Below the pieces are notes generated by a model. It searched no databases. It worked only from the letters and a program-made list of their open reading frames with translations, and was not told the DNA's origin. This document shows, one piece after another, positions 1 to 13,400 of a stretch of 64,000 nt of DNA (the first letter of the stretch is position 1; the number at the start of each line of letters is the position of its first letter). Position numbers and translations under genes: made by a program. The DNA is from Cavia porcellus (taxonomy: Eukaryota > Chordata > Mammalia > Rodentia > Caviidae). The stretch covers positions 68,465,482 to 68,529,481 of the forward strand of contig NW_026947484.1 of assembly GCF_034190915.1 (NCBI RefSeq). Reading direction: 5' to 3'.

Positions 1-410
1 AACCTGAGGTCCTATAATTAGGGTACATACAAACTAAACTGCCCCTATTTTAGTTTTTAGGACGTTATGTTTCTTCTCCCATGGTTCTCATTGTCTTATT
101 GATAGCCTTTTAGCATAGTGTTCATGCTAGACATGCCAGAATTAGCCATGAGTTTGATATTATATTTAGGCAGAATTGATCTCCTACAAAAAGCTACAGG
201 GGAAAGTTGATTTCAGCAGCTCCTAAACCGCCCTTGCTATTTTTTTCAAACTTACAGGATTTTCATCTTTTATCCACATCACACAGTACCCAAATAGTCC
301 CCTGCCACTTCCTATTAAAACCTGTCTTATGTCCCCTTACTGCAAAGGCCTACTTACTAGGCTGCTGTCAAAAGTGATAGACTACAGGGCCTATAAAATG
401 TGTGCTTATG

Positions 411-578
411 ACAGGGAGTGGTGGTGCACACCTGTAATCCCAGCACTCAGAGACTGAGGCAGGAGGATCACCATGAGTTCAAGGCTAGCCTGGACTCCAT
501 AAGCAAACTCAAGGCCAGCCTGCATTACACAGTGAGCCCTTATCACAAACAAACAAACAGACAGACAAACAAACAACA
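411..578 (+). mobile_element. B1-like SINE
   Basis: 7SL-derived head ggtggtgcacacctgtaatc followed by cccagcactcagagactgag, aggaggatcaccatgagttc and two 'aaggc(c/t)agcctg' blocks, ending in an A-rich (acaa)n tail. The second internal 'aaggccagcctg' indicates a dimer-like or duplicated B1 form. Confidence 0.85.
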
Positions 579-1365
579 ATGTGTGCTCCTGGAAGAATGC
601 GAGGCCTTTACCTCTCTAGGTTTCTCTGACTTTTATGATTTTTCTCCCTTGAATCAGGCCACATCTGGAAGTGATTCAATTTATTGTAATTAGGTAAAAC
701 TCACTGGGCTTGTTCTTTTCTAAGTGGTCTCAGCCTTTTAGCCTGGTCCTGCTAAACTTGGGGCTCCTCTTCCTAAGATTCATCTTGGATGAATGTCTCC
801 CACAACGTTCCCCACACTCAGGAAACCTGTTACGCTCCAGTCCTGCTTCATACATTTCAGTCCCACTCACACTGCAGGCTCCACCAAAACAAAAATCTTG
901 AGCATCAGTCTTCAAGCCTACTTACCGATTACCCTGTTGGCATAAAAATATCAGCGGGTACCTATGATGTGCATAAACGATTTGCTATTATTCATTATCA
1001 TTCATGATATGAGAATCATTTTGCATACATTAAAAGTTGTGCAAACAGCAAATTTAAGAGGATGATATAAAAACAAATGTGAATGTAAGTTCTATTTTTT
1101 TATACAGACTAATTGATTGTCTTGTACACCTCTCTTTGCAGACCAGTGACTCAGGCCAGCCCTAACCATACTGCACATCTGAGCCGATGAATTCATGTGG
1201 AACCACGGGAAAACGTGTTTCACGTGTGGTTGCTGAACATGGCTGGAGGCAGCGCCTCTCTGCTGGGATCGCTCATTTCCACTTATGCAAGGACCTTGAG
1301 ACCATGGCTGTAGCTCTTCCTTCCCTGTACACTGCTGATTCAAATTCACTTTCTCACACAGCATT

Positions 1366-1523
1366 ATTTTTTTGTCTTTTTGAGTAAGGGTCTCGCTATG
1401 CAGCTCAGGCTGGCCTTAGACTCACTTTGATCAGGTTGATCTTGAATTTGCAAAGGATTCTCTTCTCCTGCCTCAGCCTCTCATGTGCTAGGATTACAGG
1501 TGTGCACCACCACGCCTGGCTTC
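1366..1523 (-). mobile_element. B1-like SINE, antisense
   Basis: Reads antisense: pyrimidine-rich tail, ggtctcgctatgcagctcag, cctgcctcagcctctcatgt, ending in attacaggtgtgcaccacca, the reverse complement of a B1 head. Confidence 0.85.
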
Positions 1524-1800
1524 ACAGTGTTTTCATGTCAGGAGTTGAGTGGGAAATGTAGATATGAAGGAGAGTGTTTAAGTGAGATGATTAGACTCCA
1601 CCTTTCCCTCTTCTTCCTCACACTCTGCATTTATTACATGAATTTGTTCCTTCTTTGGAATGAATATTCCCGATGAAAACAGCCAGTGACCATGCCCCAA
1701 CAAAAACTAACCTGAAAGTTTATCTGTTAAAAACAAAATAAATGAGTTATGGTACATTTATGCAAGAGAGTGCACAACACCTATTAAAATTCTGTTTCTC

Positions 1801-1903
1801 AAGAGTATTTGATGCTGGGGATATGGCTCAGCGGCACAGTGCTGGCCTGCCAAGTGTGAGACTGTGAGTTCGATTCCCAGTTTCAAAGAAAGAATATTTG
1901 ATG
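1801..1903 (+). mobile_element. ID-like SINE with target-site duplication
   Basis: tRNA-derived body: gctggggatatggctcagcg (A box region), gtgagttcgattcccag (B box), short A-rich end. Flanked by aagagtatttgatg (1801-1814) and aagaatatttgatg (1890-1903), a 14 bp target-site duplication with one mismatch. Confidence 0.8.
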
Positions 1904-2130
1904 ACATGGGATCATTTCACGACAGGCTGTGTCACAAAGGGTGATGATGGATCCTAGCTATGTCTAACATGGATGTGTGTGGACAGATACAGCTTTATCA
2001 AAAATTAGAGAGAAAATATTTCAGTGTTAACTTCTGAATTTTATATGTTCGCATATATATTAGTGTGATCCTATTTTTAAATAATATATGTTTCAGAGTT
2101 CATTAGGGTGACAAGTTATTACGAAAAGAA

Positions 2131-2256
2131 AGAACCTGGGCCCAGTGTACTTCTGGCAGTGGGGAGGCTGAGGCAGGAGCGCTGGAGTCTTGGGCCAGGC
2201 TGGGCAGCAGAGTGACACTCTGTCTCAAGAACAAACACAACAACAACAACAAAAGG
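2131..2256 (+). mobile_element. Diverged B1/Alu-like SINE
   Basis: Head degraded; gaggctgaggcaggagcgct, gggccaggctgggcagcaga and ctctgtctcaagaac followed by a (caa)n tail. A purine-rich (aaagg/gaga) stretch follows to about 2300. Confidence 0.65.
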
Positions 2257-3559
2257 AAAGAAGGGAGGAAGGAGAAAGAGAGGGAGAAAGAGGAAGGGAG
2301 TGGCCAGGCTCGGAGCTCCAGGCGGCATCCAGGCCATGTGTTTGGAGACAGGATCCTCCCCTTTTCCTGCCCCCATAGAGAGCTTGCTGCTCACGCATAG
2401 CCTGTCTATTATCTCCACTTCCTAATTTCTATTTTCTCACCTTCCTGTTTCACCTCTCAGCACCTCCTGACCACGCATCACGAGGGAGGACAGAGATGCT
2501 TCCATGTGCGTGTTCCAACAGCAGGAGCTGCTTCCCAGATAAAATGAACTGTGTGTTCTGATAGGACTCTACAGACGACCTGGGGACTAGGACACAGCTT
2601 ATTCTTGGCTCTATCTCAGACTTGCTACCTGCCCGGGGCTGCCACACAGCCGAGCATGCCACCACCATCCCTTTCCTGAGCACCTGAGCCCGCAGGAGCG
2701 CGCCCTGCCCACCCTGCTGAGAAGCTCTTCTGCTCCCTGGGAGTGCAGAGACAGCACCATATGCAGCCAGCACTTGAAATGTTTCGAGAGGTAATTAAAT
2801 GAATTGTCAATAATGCACATTCTCCCACAGGAAATACGTACTTAGTTATTAGGCAATACTGTACAAATTCGCGGGAGAGTTGCTGACATTTTTCTGTCCA
2901 CTAGAGGATAATGAATGGGGAAAGAGATTTATATGTCCAAAGAGTGCCACTAATTATAAGCCCCAAACAGCACGAAGAAAAACATAATTCAAATAGGTCT
3001 TGCACTTAGAATTGCTTCGAATAATTAACATTCAAATACAGAATGGATTTTCTTATGGCTTTGTCAAAGCAGAAGCCTTTCTGAAAGGCTCCGTGTGCTG
3101 GGATAGGAGGTATGTGGGAAGGGAAACGCTGAAGCTTTTCAATCATCATACATTCAGGGCCAATTGGGAAATGTTTGAATTGGCAGGAATGCAAACAGTG
3201 CAGCTTACAAGGGCGCAGAGGGGTAGGGAGCATCTGAAAAAGAATCAGAATCCATGTCTGCACGCGTTGGCTGAAAGAGCGCCTTGTCCTCTGCTGGACC
3301 CTCACTCGAGCCCAGGCTCTGATCCCAGTGATGGGCGCTCACCACCTTTCCCTGCAACTCGGCCCCAGCAAGTGGAAATGGTAAAGGAACACACATGGAT
3401 TCCTTACAAGGACGGCTTACCACACCCGCATGTCCAGTCTTGTGTTCACTTATTCTACAGCCTGTATTTTTACAATTTTAAAAAAATCAGATGATCATCA
3501 GCAGGCCAATAAAAACACAAATCTTTCTTTAAAAAGACATGTGAACTCAATACTAAATG

Positions 3560-3662
3560 CAAACTCCATAAAGACAGGGGCCTTTGTTTTGTTTTATTTT
3601 CCTGTATTTCCAGTACTCAGGGTTGCCTGGAGCAGATGCTCCAGAAATAGGCATAGAAAGAC
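3560..3662 (+). repeat. Possible L2 3'-end relic
   Basis: aactccataaagacaggggc ctttgtttt and later cagtactcagggttgcctgg resemble the 3' end of LINE-2. Short and diverged. Confidence 0.35.
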
Positions 3663-4464
3663 AAGGAAAGACTCAGCAATAAATCTACAAATTCAGGTAA
3701 AAGCCTGAGAGCCGGGAGCCTGATGTAGAGAAGAGAGGTCAGGGCTAGCAAGGGTGAACCAGTCAAGAACTGACATTTGAGGGAAACCATCTAACACTCT
3801 CCTGTCTCTCAGGGGCTACTCCCTCTCCCCAATCCTCTTCCATACATTTTTCTACCCTTAACCTCTGTTATTCCTTAGAATTCATTCTTGAACTTTGCGG
3901 GACATGAACTTGGTATATTTGACATGTAGTATTTCTCTTATATCATGTTGGAGGTCCCACCAAGATTTAAAGGAACTAAAGTTTAGAGGCCTGGACTTCA
4001 AAGGTAACTGGGCTAAGAAGACAGCCAATATTTTGACTGTAGCTCTTCAAGGTCAGCAAGAGCCCAGGACATGAGGGAACCTTTCTATGAGATCCTTCAA
4101 CTTCGAGGCTGCCAAACTCCAAGTGGTCATGCCGATGGAGGCAATGATAGATGTGCCAGACGCCTTTTCCGGGATCCACCAGTTTGACCTTGTAAAGAGT
4201 TCCTAACTGCTAAACCACAGCATGACTTCTTGAGGCCCATTAGATTGGCTCTCTGGAGGAGGCTCCTGGCTGGGGTTTCTCTCACACCATCACTGAGCTT
4301 GAAGTAACCAGATGGAAACTACAACCCTTCTCCCCTAATGGCCGTTACGGATACCTCTTCAGAGAGGGGAATGTTATAAACAGCTAAGTTAGGCCGAAAC
4401 ATATTAGGTAGACAATCAGGACTGGACCATCTAGGGAGTCAGTGCAAAAGACGAGAATCCAGTT

Positions 4465-4570
4465 GTGGGCCAGGAGGAGAGCCAAGAAGCCAATCCATGC
4501 CTACCCATGAGCTATGAAAGCCTGGAGGGGAACCAAGAAACCAACCTGTGCCTTCCTGTGAGCCAGCTGG
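4465..4570 (+). repeat. 51 bp tandem duplication, diverged
   Basis: ccaagaagccaatccatgcc (from 4482) recurs as ccaagaaaccaacctgtgcc (from 4533), followed in both by c(c/t)atgagc / ctgtgagcc. Period 51 bp, two copies. Confidence 0.6.
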
Positions 4571-6779
4571 TGAGAGGGCTGGCTGTCAAGAAGAACACTG
4601 CTACCTCCCTGCCCCGACTACCCCCCAGAGTGTAAGCAACCAGTTGATTTGAAGGAACACAGGCTGAGATGATAGCAGCTGAAACAAAATAAACAAACAA
4701 AGCAACAAAAAAAGAACTTAATGCTTGTACTGTTTGATTGACTTTGCAGGCCTAAAGCCAGTAGTTTGAGTATCTATTCAGAGGATAACAATATGCATTA
4801 TAGAAATTGTAGGGGATTTCCTTCTGTCGTTTTTGAAATCCGATGTTTTGTTCTGTTTTATTGTTTTGCTTTATTTCTTATAAGATAAAAAAGATGAGAA
4901 TCCATCAGGACTGTGGCTGGAAGTGCATCTGAAGATCAAAGTCACAATGGCTAGTTTTGCATTCTTCCCTGAGGGATGAATGGAGGCTGGGGATTATTGG
5001 TATCACCCTTCAGAGGTTTCCCATTATCTCATTAGGGGTGGATCACCTGCTCCCACCTACCAAGACTAAGACTACTAACACCAAAGACAAGAGTAAGACT
5101 ACAGATTTTGACCAAGGTTAATGATGTCACCCAGGTACCCTTACTACCACTAGATCAATATTACCTAAGCAATTACACTTGAAGTCTTATTGGTTGTTGA
5201 TGATTTTGACCACATAGTACCCACCTCACGATTTTGCTCTTAAAATTTCCTTTGAGAGGTGGGCTCTTTGGCGACCCACTTGGAACCAGCCCCTCCTGCC
5301 TCAGGAGTTATTCCTGCTTCTCACTCCACCGTTCCTATTCCCCATTCCCTCTCTCCAATACATTTTCCCACTCTTGAAAACACATTTGAAATGCCAGTAG
5401 AGTGCATGTTAGCAAGATGCTGGCCACATGAAGCTCTGAGGAGGGAGGCCAGGGACATCTTGAACTGCTCAAGGGAGGCCAGTGGGGCTGAAGGCATGAG
5501 GAGACAAAAGAGTGGGTTGGAAGCAGAGACCAGGGTTGTAAGCAGGACCACTTCAAACAGGGTCCTTGCTGACCACGATAGGAAGTTCATCTAAATTGAG
5601 AGTAATGAAGAGTCACAAGGAGCTTTATATAGAAAGTCCTGGTGTGATCTGACTTGCCCGCAAGATCACTCTGGGTCCTGTAGCAAAAGATGACTTCTTT
5701 TAACTGTAGAACAGCTACAACTATGGAATCTGGTAAATTAACCTGGGTCCCACGAAATGCATGTGAAGACTGCAGTGAAGCTTATGCATAGGGCGTAGGC
5801 TCAGCAAGCCCAACCCTGGCCTGACACTAGCACTGCAGACAAAACACAAAACCTGATGCAGCACACATGAGAGATGCTCTGTAAAACAATATATCAGAGT
5901 AAAAATGATTAAGGGTATACTGAGACTGTAGTTACAGGAACAGGGAAACTCGTACTTGAGAGAAAATAAGGAAGTTAACTCGGAATGTGTGAGCAGCTGG
6001 TCGGGGAAGAGTGGAGCTCTCAGCTGCAAAGCGGACTCGAGAGGTAGAAGGTGATGCTTAACACTGATTGCTATGGTACACACTGCTCAGGGTGATTCTG
6101 CACCAGCTGCAGAAGGTAAAGGCAATCACAGCCTCCCACTGTCCTCTAGTGGGAGCACAGTAACTAACAAAGCTGACCAAAGAGAACTCGCTCCATGGAA
6201 AATGATAGAACGGGAAACAAACCTACAGTACAGCATAGGACAAAATACTTCTCAGAGCCTGAAAGAAACCTGTTCAATGGTTCTCTCTTCTAACTTACAT
6301 GGACTTTGACATTTCTCTCTTTTTCTCCTTGGGAAAAAATAATCAAAACATTCTTATTATTTTTAGGGTTACCAGATAAAATACAGGAGTGAAATAGAAA
6401 CCTGCGAATTGCTTTTAACATAAGGATAAATGAGAAATAAACTTGCCCAAAGGAGGAGACAGCAACAAACAAAAGTCATCTTGATCTTATCATGGTGCTG
6501 GGTAGTTTAAAAGCAAGCAAACCAAAAAGCAACACAAAATTTGTAATAATAAATTAGGATGCCATATGGTGTTTGTGTTCAAAATTCATACTTCGTATGT
6601 GTTCTGTACTATCTCTGAAGGAAAATTCAACTTAGTGTCAGAAAAGAATGTCCCAAGGAAGCTGAGAGACACAGGTGCAAATCCTTTGTATGGAAATAAC
6701 CTCCATCCACACCTCAGAGCACTCTCTTATTTAAAACTTCTGAGGTAAGGACCATAATTTAAAAATAAAACACATCAGA

Positions 6780-7270
6780 AAATCAGGCACTAGCAGAGAA
6801 AATTAACTGAACTTACAGATAGTAGAATCAGACCCAAAGAGACTACAGATTTTGAAATCTTATGGCACAGAATTTACAAATAACAAAATATTTCATATGC
6901 AAATAGGAACACCTTTTAAAGACATATATGTAGGCAAAGGGTTCATGAACAAAGCCCTGATTGCATGGGAAGAACTGCAAAGGATCAATGACTGGGATCT
7001 CATCTTATTAAAAAGCTTTTGCACAGCAAAAGAAACCACAAAGAGAGTGAAGAGACAACCCACAGAGTCAGAAAAAATTTTAGCCAGTTGTCAGACAAAG
7101 GACTAATATCTAGAGCATAAAAACAATTGAAAAAAGTCAGATCTCCTCAAATTTAAAGATCCAATCAACAAACAGGCATCTGAGATAGACAAGTCTCAGA
7201 TGAAAAAGTAGAAATGGCAAATAAATACATGAAAAAAATGTTGGACATTACTGGTCATACAATAAATGCA
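6780..7270 (+). mobile_element. L1 ORF2 C-terminal fragment, decayed
   Basis: In one frame the sequence reads WEELQRINDWDLILLKSFCTAKETTKRVKRQPTE with stops soon after. It matches the C-terminal part of L1 ORF2 just before the 3' UTR (human-type pattern KSFCTAKET...RQPTEWEKIF). 5' truncated and inactive. Confidence 0.8.
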
Positions 7271-7859
7271 AATTAAAAGGAAAAGCCCTGTAAAGATACA
7301 GTAGCTATCGTCTGGTTGGGATACAGTGAGTAGTTTATGGTCTACTACAGTTGGGAAAGACATTTTACAACCACTGTGCCTAATGTCACACTCAGCATTG
7401 ATCTCATTCCTTTTCCAAATGTGTTTTAGTCAACATATGGCAGGACTACAGCAATGACTTATTGCTGGTGAAATATAGAATTCAGGCTCTCGGGGGAAAT
7501 GCGTCAACAGTTCCCACATGAATGGTGTGTGATCAGCGTAACCAACAGGACTGTCACCAATTTACTAGGAAGAGAATGGAATGACATGTGAATTAGGGTG
7601 TGTGTTAATTAGGGTGCAGTTAAAGAGAAGTTCTTTTGCAGGAGAAAGGCGTGGTTGAGACTTAAAAGGTGAATTATGAGGAGAGGGACGGAGGGAGGGC
7701 AGGGAAGAAAAGGCACACAGAAGTCTGTAGGTAGAGAAAGCTGAACAGTGGGAAAATCCCTTTGGTAACAGTAACCTCCTTGAAGGAATCACATGGAGTG
7801 CTGACAGCTTGCCAGGATAGATCACAGTTGCCCTCTCCTTAGAAACATACAGGTTTTGT

Positions 7860-8180
7860 GGAACCAGCCTGGTTCCCCATCAATGGATGAACATGTGATT
7901 ATATAAAGAAAATGTGATTATATGTGCATGGTGCAGCATTTATCAACGATAAAGAAAAGCCAACTTTGCTATTTGCAGGAAAATGGGTGGGTCTGAGGGT
8001 TATCATGTTGAGTACAAAAACCAAACTCAGAATGACAAATATCCCTAATATGTGAAATCTTAAACCAATGACAAAAGCAGAAGGGAAAAGAGGCAGGGAA
8101 TCTGGGAGGGGAGGGGAGGAATAGATACCATCGAAATGGACATGGGTAGAATGCAATGGAAACAAATATTTTGTAAAATT
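7860..8180 (+). mobile_element. L1 3' end fragment
   Basis: ccccatcaatggatgaacat, atttgcaggaaaatgggtgg and accaaactcagaatgacaaat are the usual ordered landmarks of mammalian L1 ORF2/3' UTR junction sequence. Probably the continuation of the element at 6.8-7.3 kb after an unrecognised gap. Confidence 0.75.
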
Positions 8181-10049
8181 ATTAGGCGCTAATAATAAAA
8201 GGCAAGGGTTTTAAGTAAAAGCACAGAAAAAGTATCAAAGTGGATTGCATAGAGTTTGAGGGACCCAGAGTAGACGGGCAAGAAGGCTGATCCCTGGAGC
8301 AAAAGAGAATCATCTCCGGGTTGTAAAGTGCATGTCTGGTGCTGCAGGCACCGGCTGGGGGGAAGCTAAGGGACTGGGGCGTGAGTCCCACTAAAATCAC
8401 ATTTTATATTATGTCTGTATTCAGACAGATCAGGGAAGGTTACAGTAAGCACAGCCATTCACTTCCTGACATCTTGGGGCGCATTCCACATCGTCAGCTC
8501 CCAAGGCCTCTCTCCAACTAAATATATATTACTTGAAAAGAAAAGAAATTATTGAAAACAAAACAATAGCCATTTATTTCCTTTTCTGTTTAACTAGAAA
8601 CAAAACTACTAAAAAGTAAAATTTATTCTCCAATAGACGTATTTTCTGGTCATCATTTTTGCCCAAATTGCTGGTTTGTATAAGCAAACCAGAATTTATG
8701 TAAACAAACTGTGCTATTTGGGGGGAAAAAAGAATCTAAGAGTCATCCTGTGTGATTTGCTCTTTGAAAACTTCTTGCTTATGTTTCTGAAAAGGCATTT
8801 TGAGAGAGTCTGCCTACTCATCATCAGGCATAGTTTGAGGAAGTGATGTTTTCTTTGTGTATCTTCAAGTCACTATAGCAACGAGATCAGTTCCTATGCC
8901 TGAATCAGGAGGCAAACTTCCCATCTTGGTCTGGAGCTGTTGCTGATTCTACAGATTTAAAACTTTACATATTTGGGGAATAATTTTCTTCAAAAAGTGT
9001 TTCTCTTGATCTGAGGGTTTTGCTGTGTTCGGGGTATTATTTATTGCTGGATCTTTCTCCTCTGTGTTATTTGATGACTGGTATGGAATTCTACAGCTGT
9101 TTGGGTTGCCCCTTGCTCTGTACTTTTGTGCTTTTATTTCTTATAGTTATCAGGGGTTTTGGTCTTCCTTATGGAGATTGGCTGGAAATGCCCTGTTAAA
9201 AATGGAATTTTGTTTCCTTTAATGCTCTGTTTAAGCCTCTCCTCCTTGTATTCAGCAATCCCATGGCAGCTTCCATTAGTAACACCCAACCCTGCTGAAA
9301 CTTTCACGAGTGATCTCTTCAGTCTTACTCTTTGGGTAACTTGAAGGACTCAGTAACCAGCTTTGTCTGGTTACATGTACTTCTCCGAATACTGGGTTTC
9401 GGTGTCAATCACTGGCTGACTCTAAATGTTGTCCAAAACAGGGGAGGGGAGACTTGAGGTTTCCAGGAGTCCAAAAGCAGCTGACTGGAATCTAATTGGC
9501 AGATACAATCTGTTTGGTCAGCAGTGTCGACACACACTGCACAGACGGAAATTCAGATTTTGGGGAGCAGTGCAGCTCCGTGGCTGGGTGTGGGCGCTTA
9601 GCATGTGAGGACCTGGGTCCGAGTCTCACACACACAGCCACACAGATATCTCAGAGAAGCCTCCGTGCTCAGGGAACTGGGGCTGAGCAGCAAACGACTC
9701 TACCAGACGAGGGTATTCCCGTCAGCCACAGTCTTCACCGGGCTGCACTGTGGCACCTGCCTGATATCTGTATATATGTGAATTTAGGATTTTTGATTTT
9801 GTTCATTCCACCCCTCTCCAGGCTCTACAGATACAGAAGGGGAAAATTTCCAAGATCAGGTAAACCATTCAGTTAGTGGCAGCTGGAGAACTAAATGCAA
9901 TTTTATTGGTGACTAGATCTGACATTCTGGCTGTCTGAAGGTTTGGACCACCCCGCATAGGGTTTCTTTGGGCCACATAGTAGGGTACATGCTAGATAAT
10001 TAGGAACCAGATTTATACCAACCATGATTAACTATAGACTTTCTTTGGG

Positions 10050-10206
10050 TCTGCCCACAGCTGTAATCCCAGCACTTGGGAGGCTGAGGCAGGAGGATTG
10101 CTGTGAGTTTGAAACCAGCTTATACTACATAGTGAATTCAAGGTCAGTCTGAACTACACAGCAAGACTGTGTCTCAAAAAACAAACAAACAAAAACAAAA
10201 CAAAAC
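10050..10206 (+). mobile_element. B1-like SINE
   Basis: agctgtaatcccagcacttg, ggaggctgaggcaggaggat, then two gaattcaaggtcag / tatactacatagtga blocks and gactgtgtctcaaaaaac with an (aaac)n tail. Confidence 0.88.
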
Positions 10207-10216
10207 TCCAAAAGTG

Positions 10217-10437
10217 AGCAGCTCCTGAGATCCACGCCATGTTGGAACTTAGGATGCTTGGAAGCCAATCAAGCACCTCCCCTCCTTGGTAAGCAGTAGT
10301 GGTGTGGCAGACTGCGGCCCTTCCAGGGGGAGAACCAGCAGGAGCTCCTGAGATCTGCACCATGTTGGAACTTAGGACGATGTGAAACCAAACAACCAGC
10401 CTGCCTCCCTGCTAAGCAGTAGTGAACTTACTGATGC
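10217..10437 (+). repeat. Tandem duplication, period 123 bp
   Basis: gctcctgagatccacgccat (10221) recurs as gctcctgagatctgcaccat (10344); gttggaacttaggatg/gacg and aagcagtagt repeat at the same 123 bp offset (10291 and 10414). Two copies. Family not recognised. Confidence 0.8.
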
Positions 10438-13400
10438 ATGGCCTAGAGTCAAACATCCCACGTCCCTTACCCCCCTTTTTTACTAAATCGGAACCAGAAA
10501 TCTGAGCGTCTCCTGGGAGGTTGACCATAGCAAATAAGGGGTCTTCCTTCTACCATCTCTTTGAAGGCAAATATTTTTATTACTGTTTTGCTCTATTCTG
10601 ATTAATGGTACTACTCTATTCAATATTCTGTTTTGATAAGTTCTATAATGTTTTATATTTCATCTCATTTTGATATACATGATTGAAAGACCAACTATTA
10701 TAAAGATAATGCAATATACTGTGATACCTATTACTGTTACCCTGGTAACCTGCCATGAAGTTCTGTACCAATTTCACTGTACGATCTTAGTTGGCTTTAT
10801 TCTGTCTTTTTCTGTTGTATTTTACCACTTTCAAAACAAAATTAAAAAAAATCTCCAAAAGCAAAAAACATAAAACAAAACAACAACAAAATCCGCCAAA
10901 CTATAGAAATCCATGCAGATGATCACCAAGCAACAAAGTAACAACTGTGTTACCAAGGACTTTAAAGAGATGTCCAACAGTATTCTGAACAAGAAAGGGC
11001 TGCTCACTTTGGCACTGAAAAATGTATTTAGTGTGATGAATGTGCATGTGTGTAAGTGCACAGTGCCACAGGCCAGAAACGGAAAGATTCTCTTTGCACG
11101 TTTTCCCAATGTGTGGTCATTCCTCACAGCATATGAATGTGCTAGGTTGATCTTAAAGCTTGGTGCAAGGTGGAGAAAGTTGGAAGCAGCACAACGAGCA
11201 CGGTGCTGCTTATCTAGGGAAGGTACTAGAAGGCTGGTAATGGTTTCATGTCATTTGCTCTCCATCAAATGGTCTAACTAATGGTCACCTTGTAGCTCCC
11301 AGCTGACCTGAGTCAGCGTGGTGCTGGGTGTGGAAGGCCCACCTGAGGGTTGTTGCCAACAGCATAAAAGGAGGTCTGGAGGGGAAGATGGTGAAGCTTC
11401 CTGGAAAGCTTGTCACACTGGCTTTCATGATAGGAACTCAGCTGTGCTCATCAGAGGAGCTCAGGTCCTCACTGTCGCTGAGGATGGTTGCGGTTCTTTT
11501 CTGGGAGCCCTGGTCCTTACTTTGAGCATCACTTCCTGGCTCCAGTGCAGATCCCTCAACTGCTGGCCCAGATCATTCATCCCACTGGTGCAGACTTTGT
11601 AGCTTCCACCACTGACCTTTGGCCTGCCCAGTGCAGATCCTTGGAACAAACTTGCATGAGACCGTGTCACAGGCTCTTGGTCTCCAGCTGGACTCATGCA
11701 GTGGGATCTGCTGTGGGATCCAGGCCCTCAGTGGGATTCTCTGGGTATCCAGTGTGTGGACAGATCTTGTGCACACTTGCATTTGACTCTTTGGGTGAAT
11801 ATTACAAAATAATCCTATACATTGTGCACAGATCTATTCCCTTGCAAACCCTGCCTGCAACGGCGCATGTCCTAGCCTCTGACATGAATCTGTCTACCTG
11901 CCCCTGCAGCCCCACACTAAGGCATTATGGGAGGTGGGCCTGCACACATCCGTGTGTGTAAACCTGTGTGTAGTGTTCACACAGCCCAGGGCACGGCTGT
12001 GGGTTTATGAAAGTAGGCAATGCATTACTGAACAAAAGAGGGAATTCTCTTCAGGTTTTGACTCTTTTTGTTGTACCCAAAAGTATAAAGAATTCATAAA
12101 TAAATCCTAGTTGAAACTAAAGTAAATAAAGAAAAAAAGAAAAAAAGTGGGGGGAAGTTGGCCTGTAAATGAGAATTCAGGCCGTGGGAATATTTATGCT
12201 AAATGATGCATGGAGAAACAAAACCACTATAATAATAAAAATAAAATCTCAGCACCTGCCCACAAGGCAGGCCACCACTGAGAAATTATGCTTTGCTGAG
12301 TGGGAGATGCTCTGTGGTATAACAGCCTCGACACAGGAGCTTTGTGAGAGCAGGAAGGGCCCCAGACAAGCACCCAGGCTCTGCCAAGCCACCTTCTGCC
12401 TCAATAATGAACCTCATGCAACCACTCTAACAGCATTCCAGGGCGCTCAGGTCTGAAGACAAGCGGGATTTCACAGCGTGATTAAGTCTACATAATGGCA
12501 CATAAAGGTAGACAGCGGGCTATCAATTATCTGCCAGATTTGAGGACAGCCTTGCCCCACCATGAGATACCTTGAATTGGCTGCTTATCTAGTATATTTT
12601 TCTTTCTGATTATTACTGGCTATCTCTCCTTTTCATTTCAAGTTTTAAGGGCCTGATTGTTTTTGTGACAGCTCTTCTATTTCCCTTCACTATGGCCGGG
12701 GAACATCCCAGGATCAGTGTTGAGGGTTTTCTTAGAATAAAGGCTCCATTTTATCAGACTGGCGGCTTTGCAGCGTGCCCCATGCAGCCCTCAGCCACTA
12801 TAAAGAGCCCGTCTGCAAGGCTGGACAGTTCTTACTGGGAAGTCACAGCCCTGCAGGGGGCCTTTATTCACTGTGGCAGGGTAATCTCGGTAATTCAGCA
12901 TTTTCCTGTTAGCACCTCTGAAGGGGGAGGTGCACTGGAGCTCTGCTGTCTCTTTTCACAGGCTGAGAGCTCTTGTGATCCACAGGTGCCGCGCTGTGAG
13001 TCCGAGGGTTCAGTGAAAGAGCATCTCCCAGTCTTCTTAATGGTCCAGAATCGAGAGCCTGAGAATCTTGCTGCTCTTTCTTTGCTCTGAGAGAAGCCAC
13101 AGCCTGGGAGAAAAGCCGCTGGTACTTTCTTCCCTGGGTCCTGAGGCGCTGTAGAATGATAGACGGATACGTGGCTGCCTAATTGTGCAAGTGCTTGCTT
13201 GGTGATGAGGCCATTTCCTAACGCACTGATACACTTTTAGAAATTCCCAGTGTTTTCCAGGAGTTTGGCCTGAGTTTGGCCACAGAGGACTAGTGTATTT
13301 TAGTGTGTGAATAAAGTGAACAGGATTCAATTTCCATAGAAACAGCACTGTCAATACCAATGGTCCTTACAACCCTATGAAAGGGTTTAATTTGCAGCGG

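Noticed and set aside
1815..1889. Possible tRNA gene (A and B box-like words)
   Set aside because: It is an ID-like SINE: A-rich end, flanking target-site duplication, no cloverleaf that I can draw.
3000..3494. 164-codon plus-strand open frame
   Set aside because: No domain or splice context; no support beyond being open.
11488..11961. 157-codon plus-strand open frame
   Set aside because: No recognisable domain; its length is within what GC-rich intron gives by chance in 64 kb.
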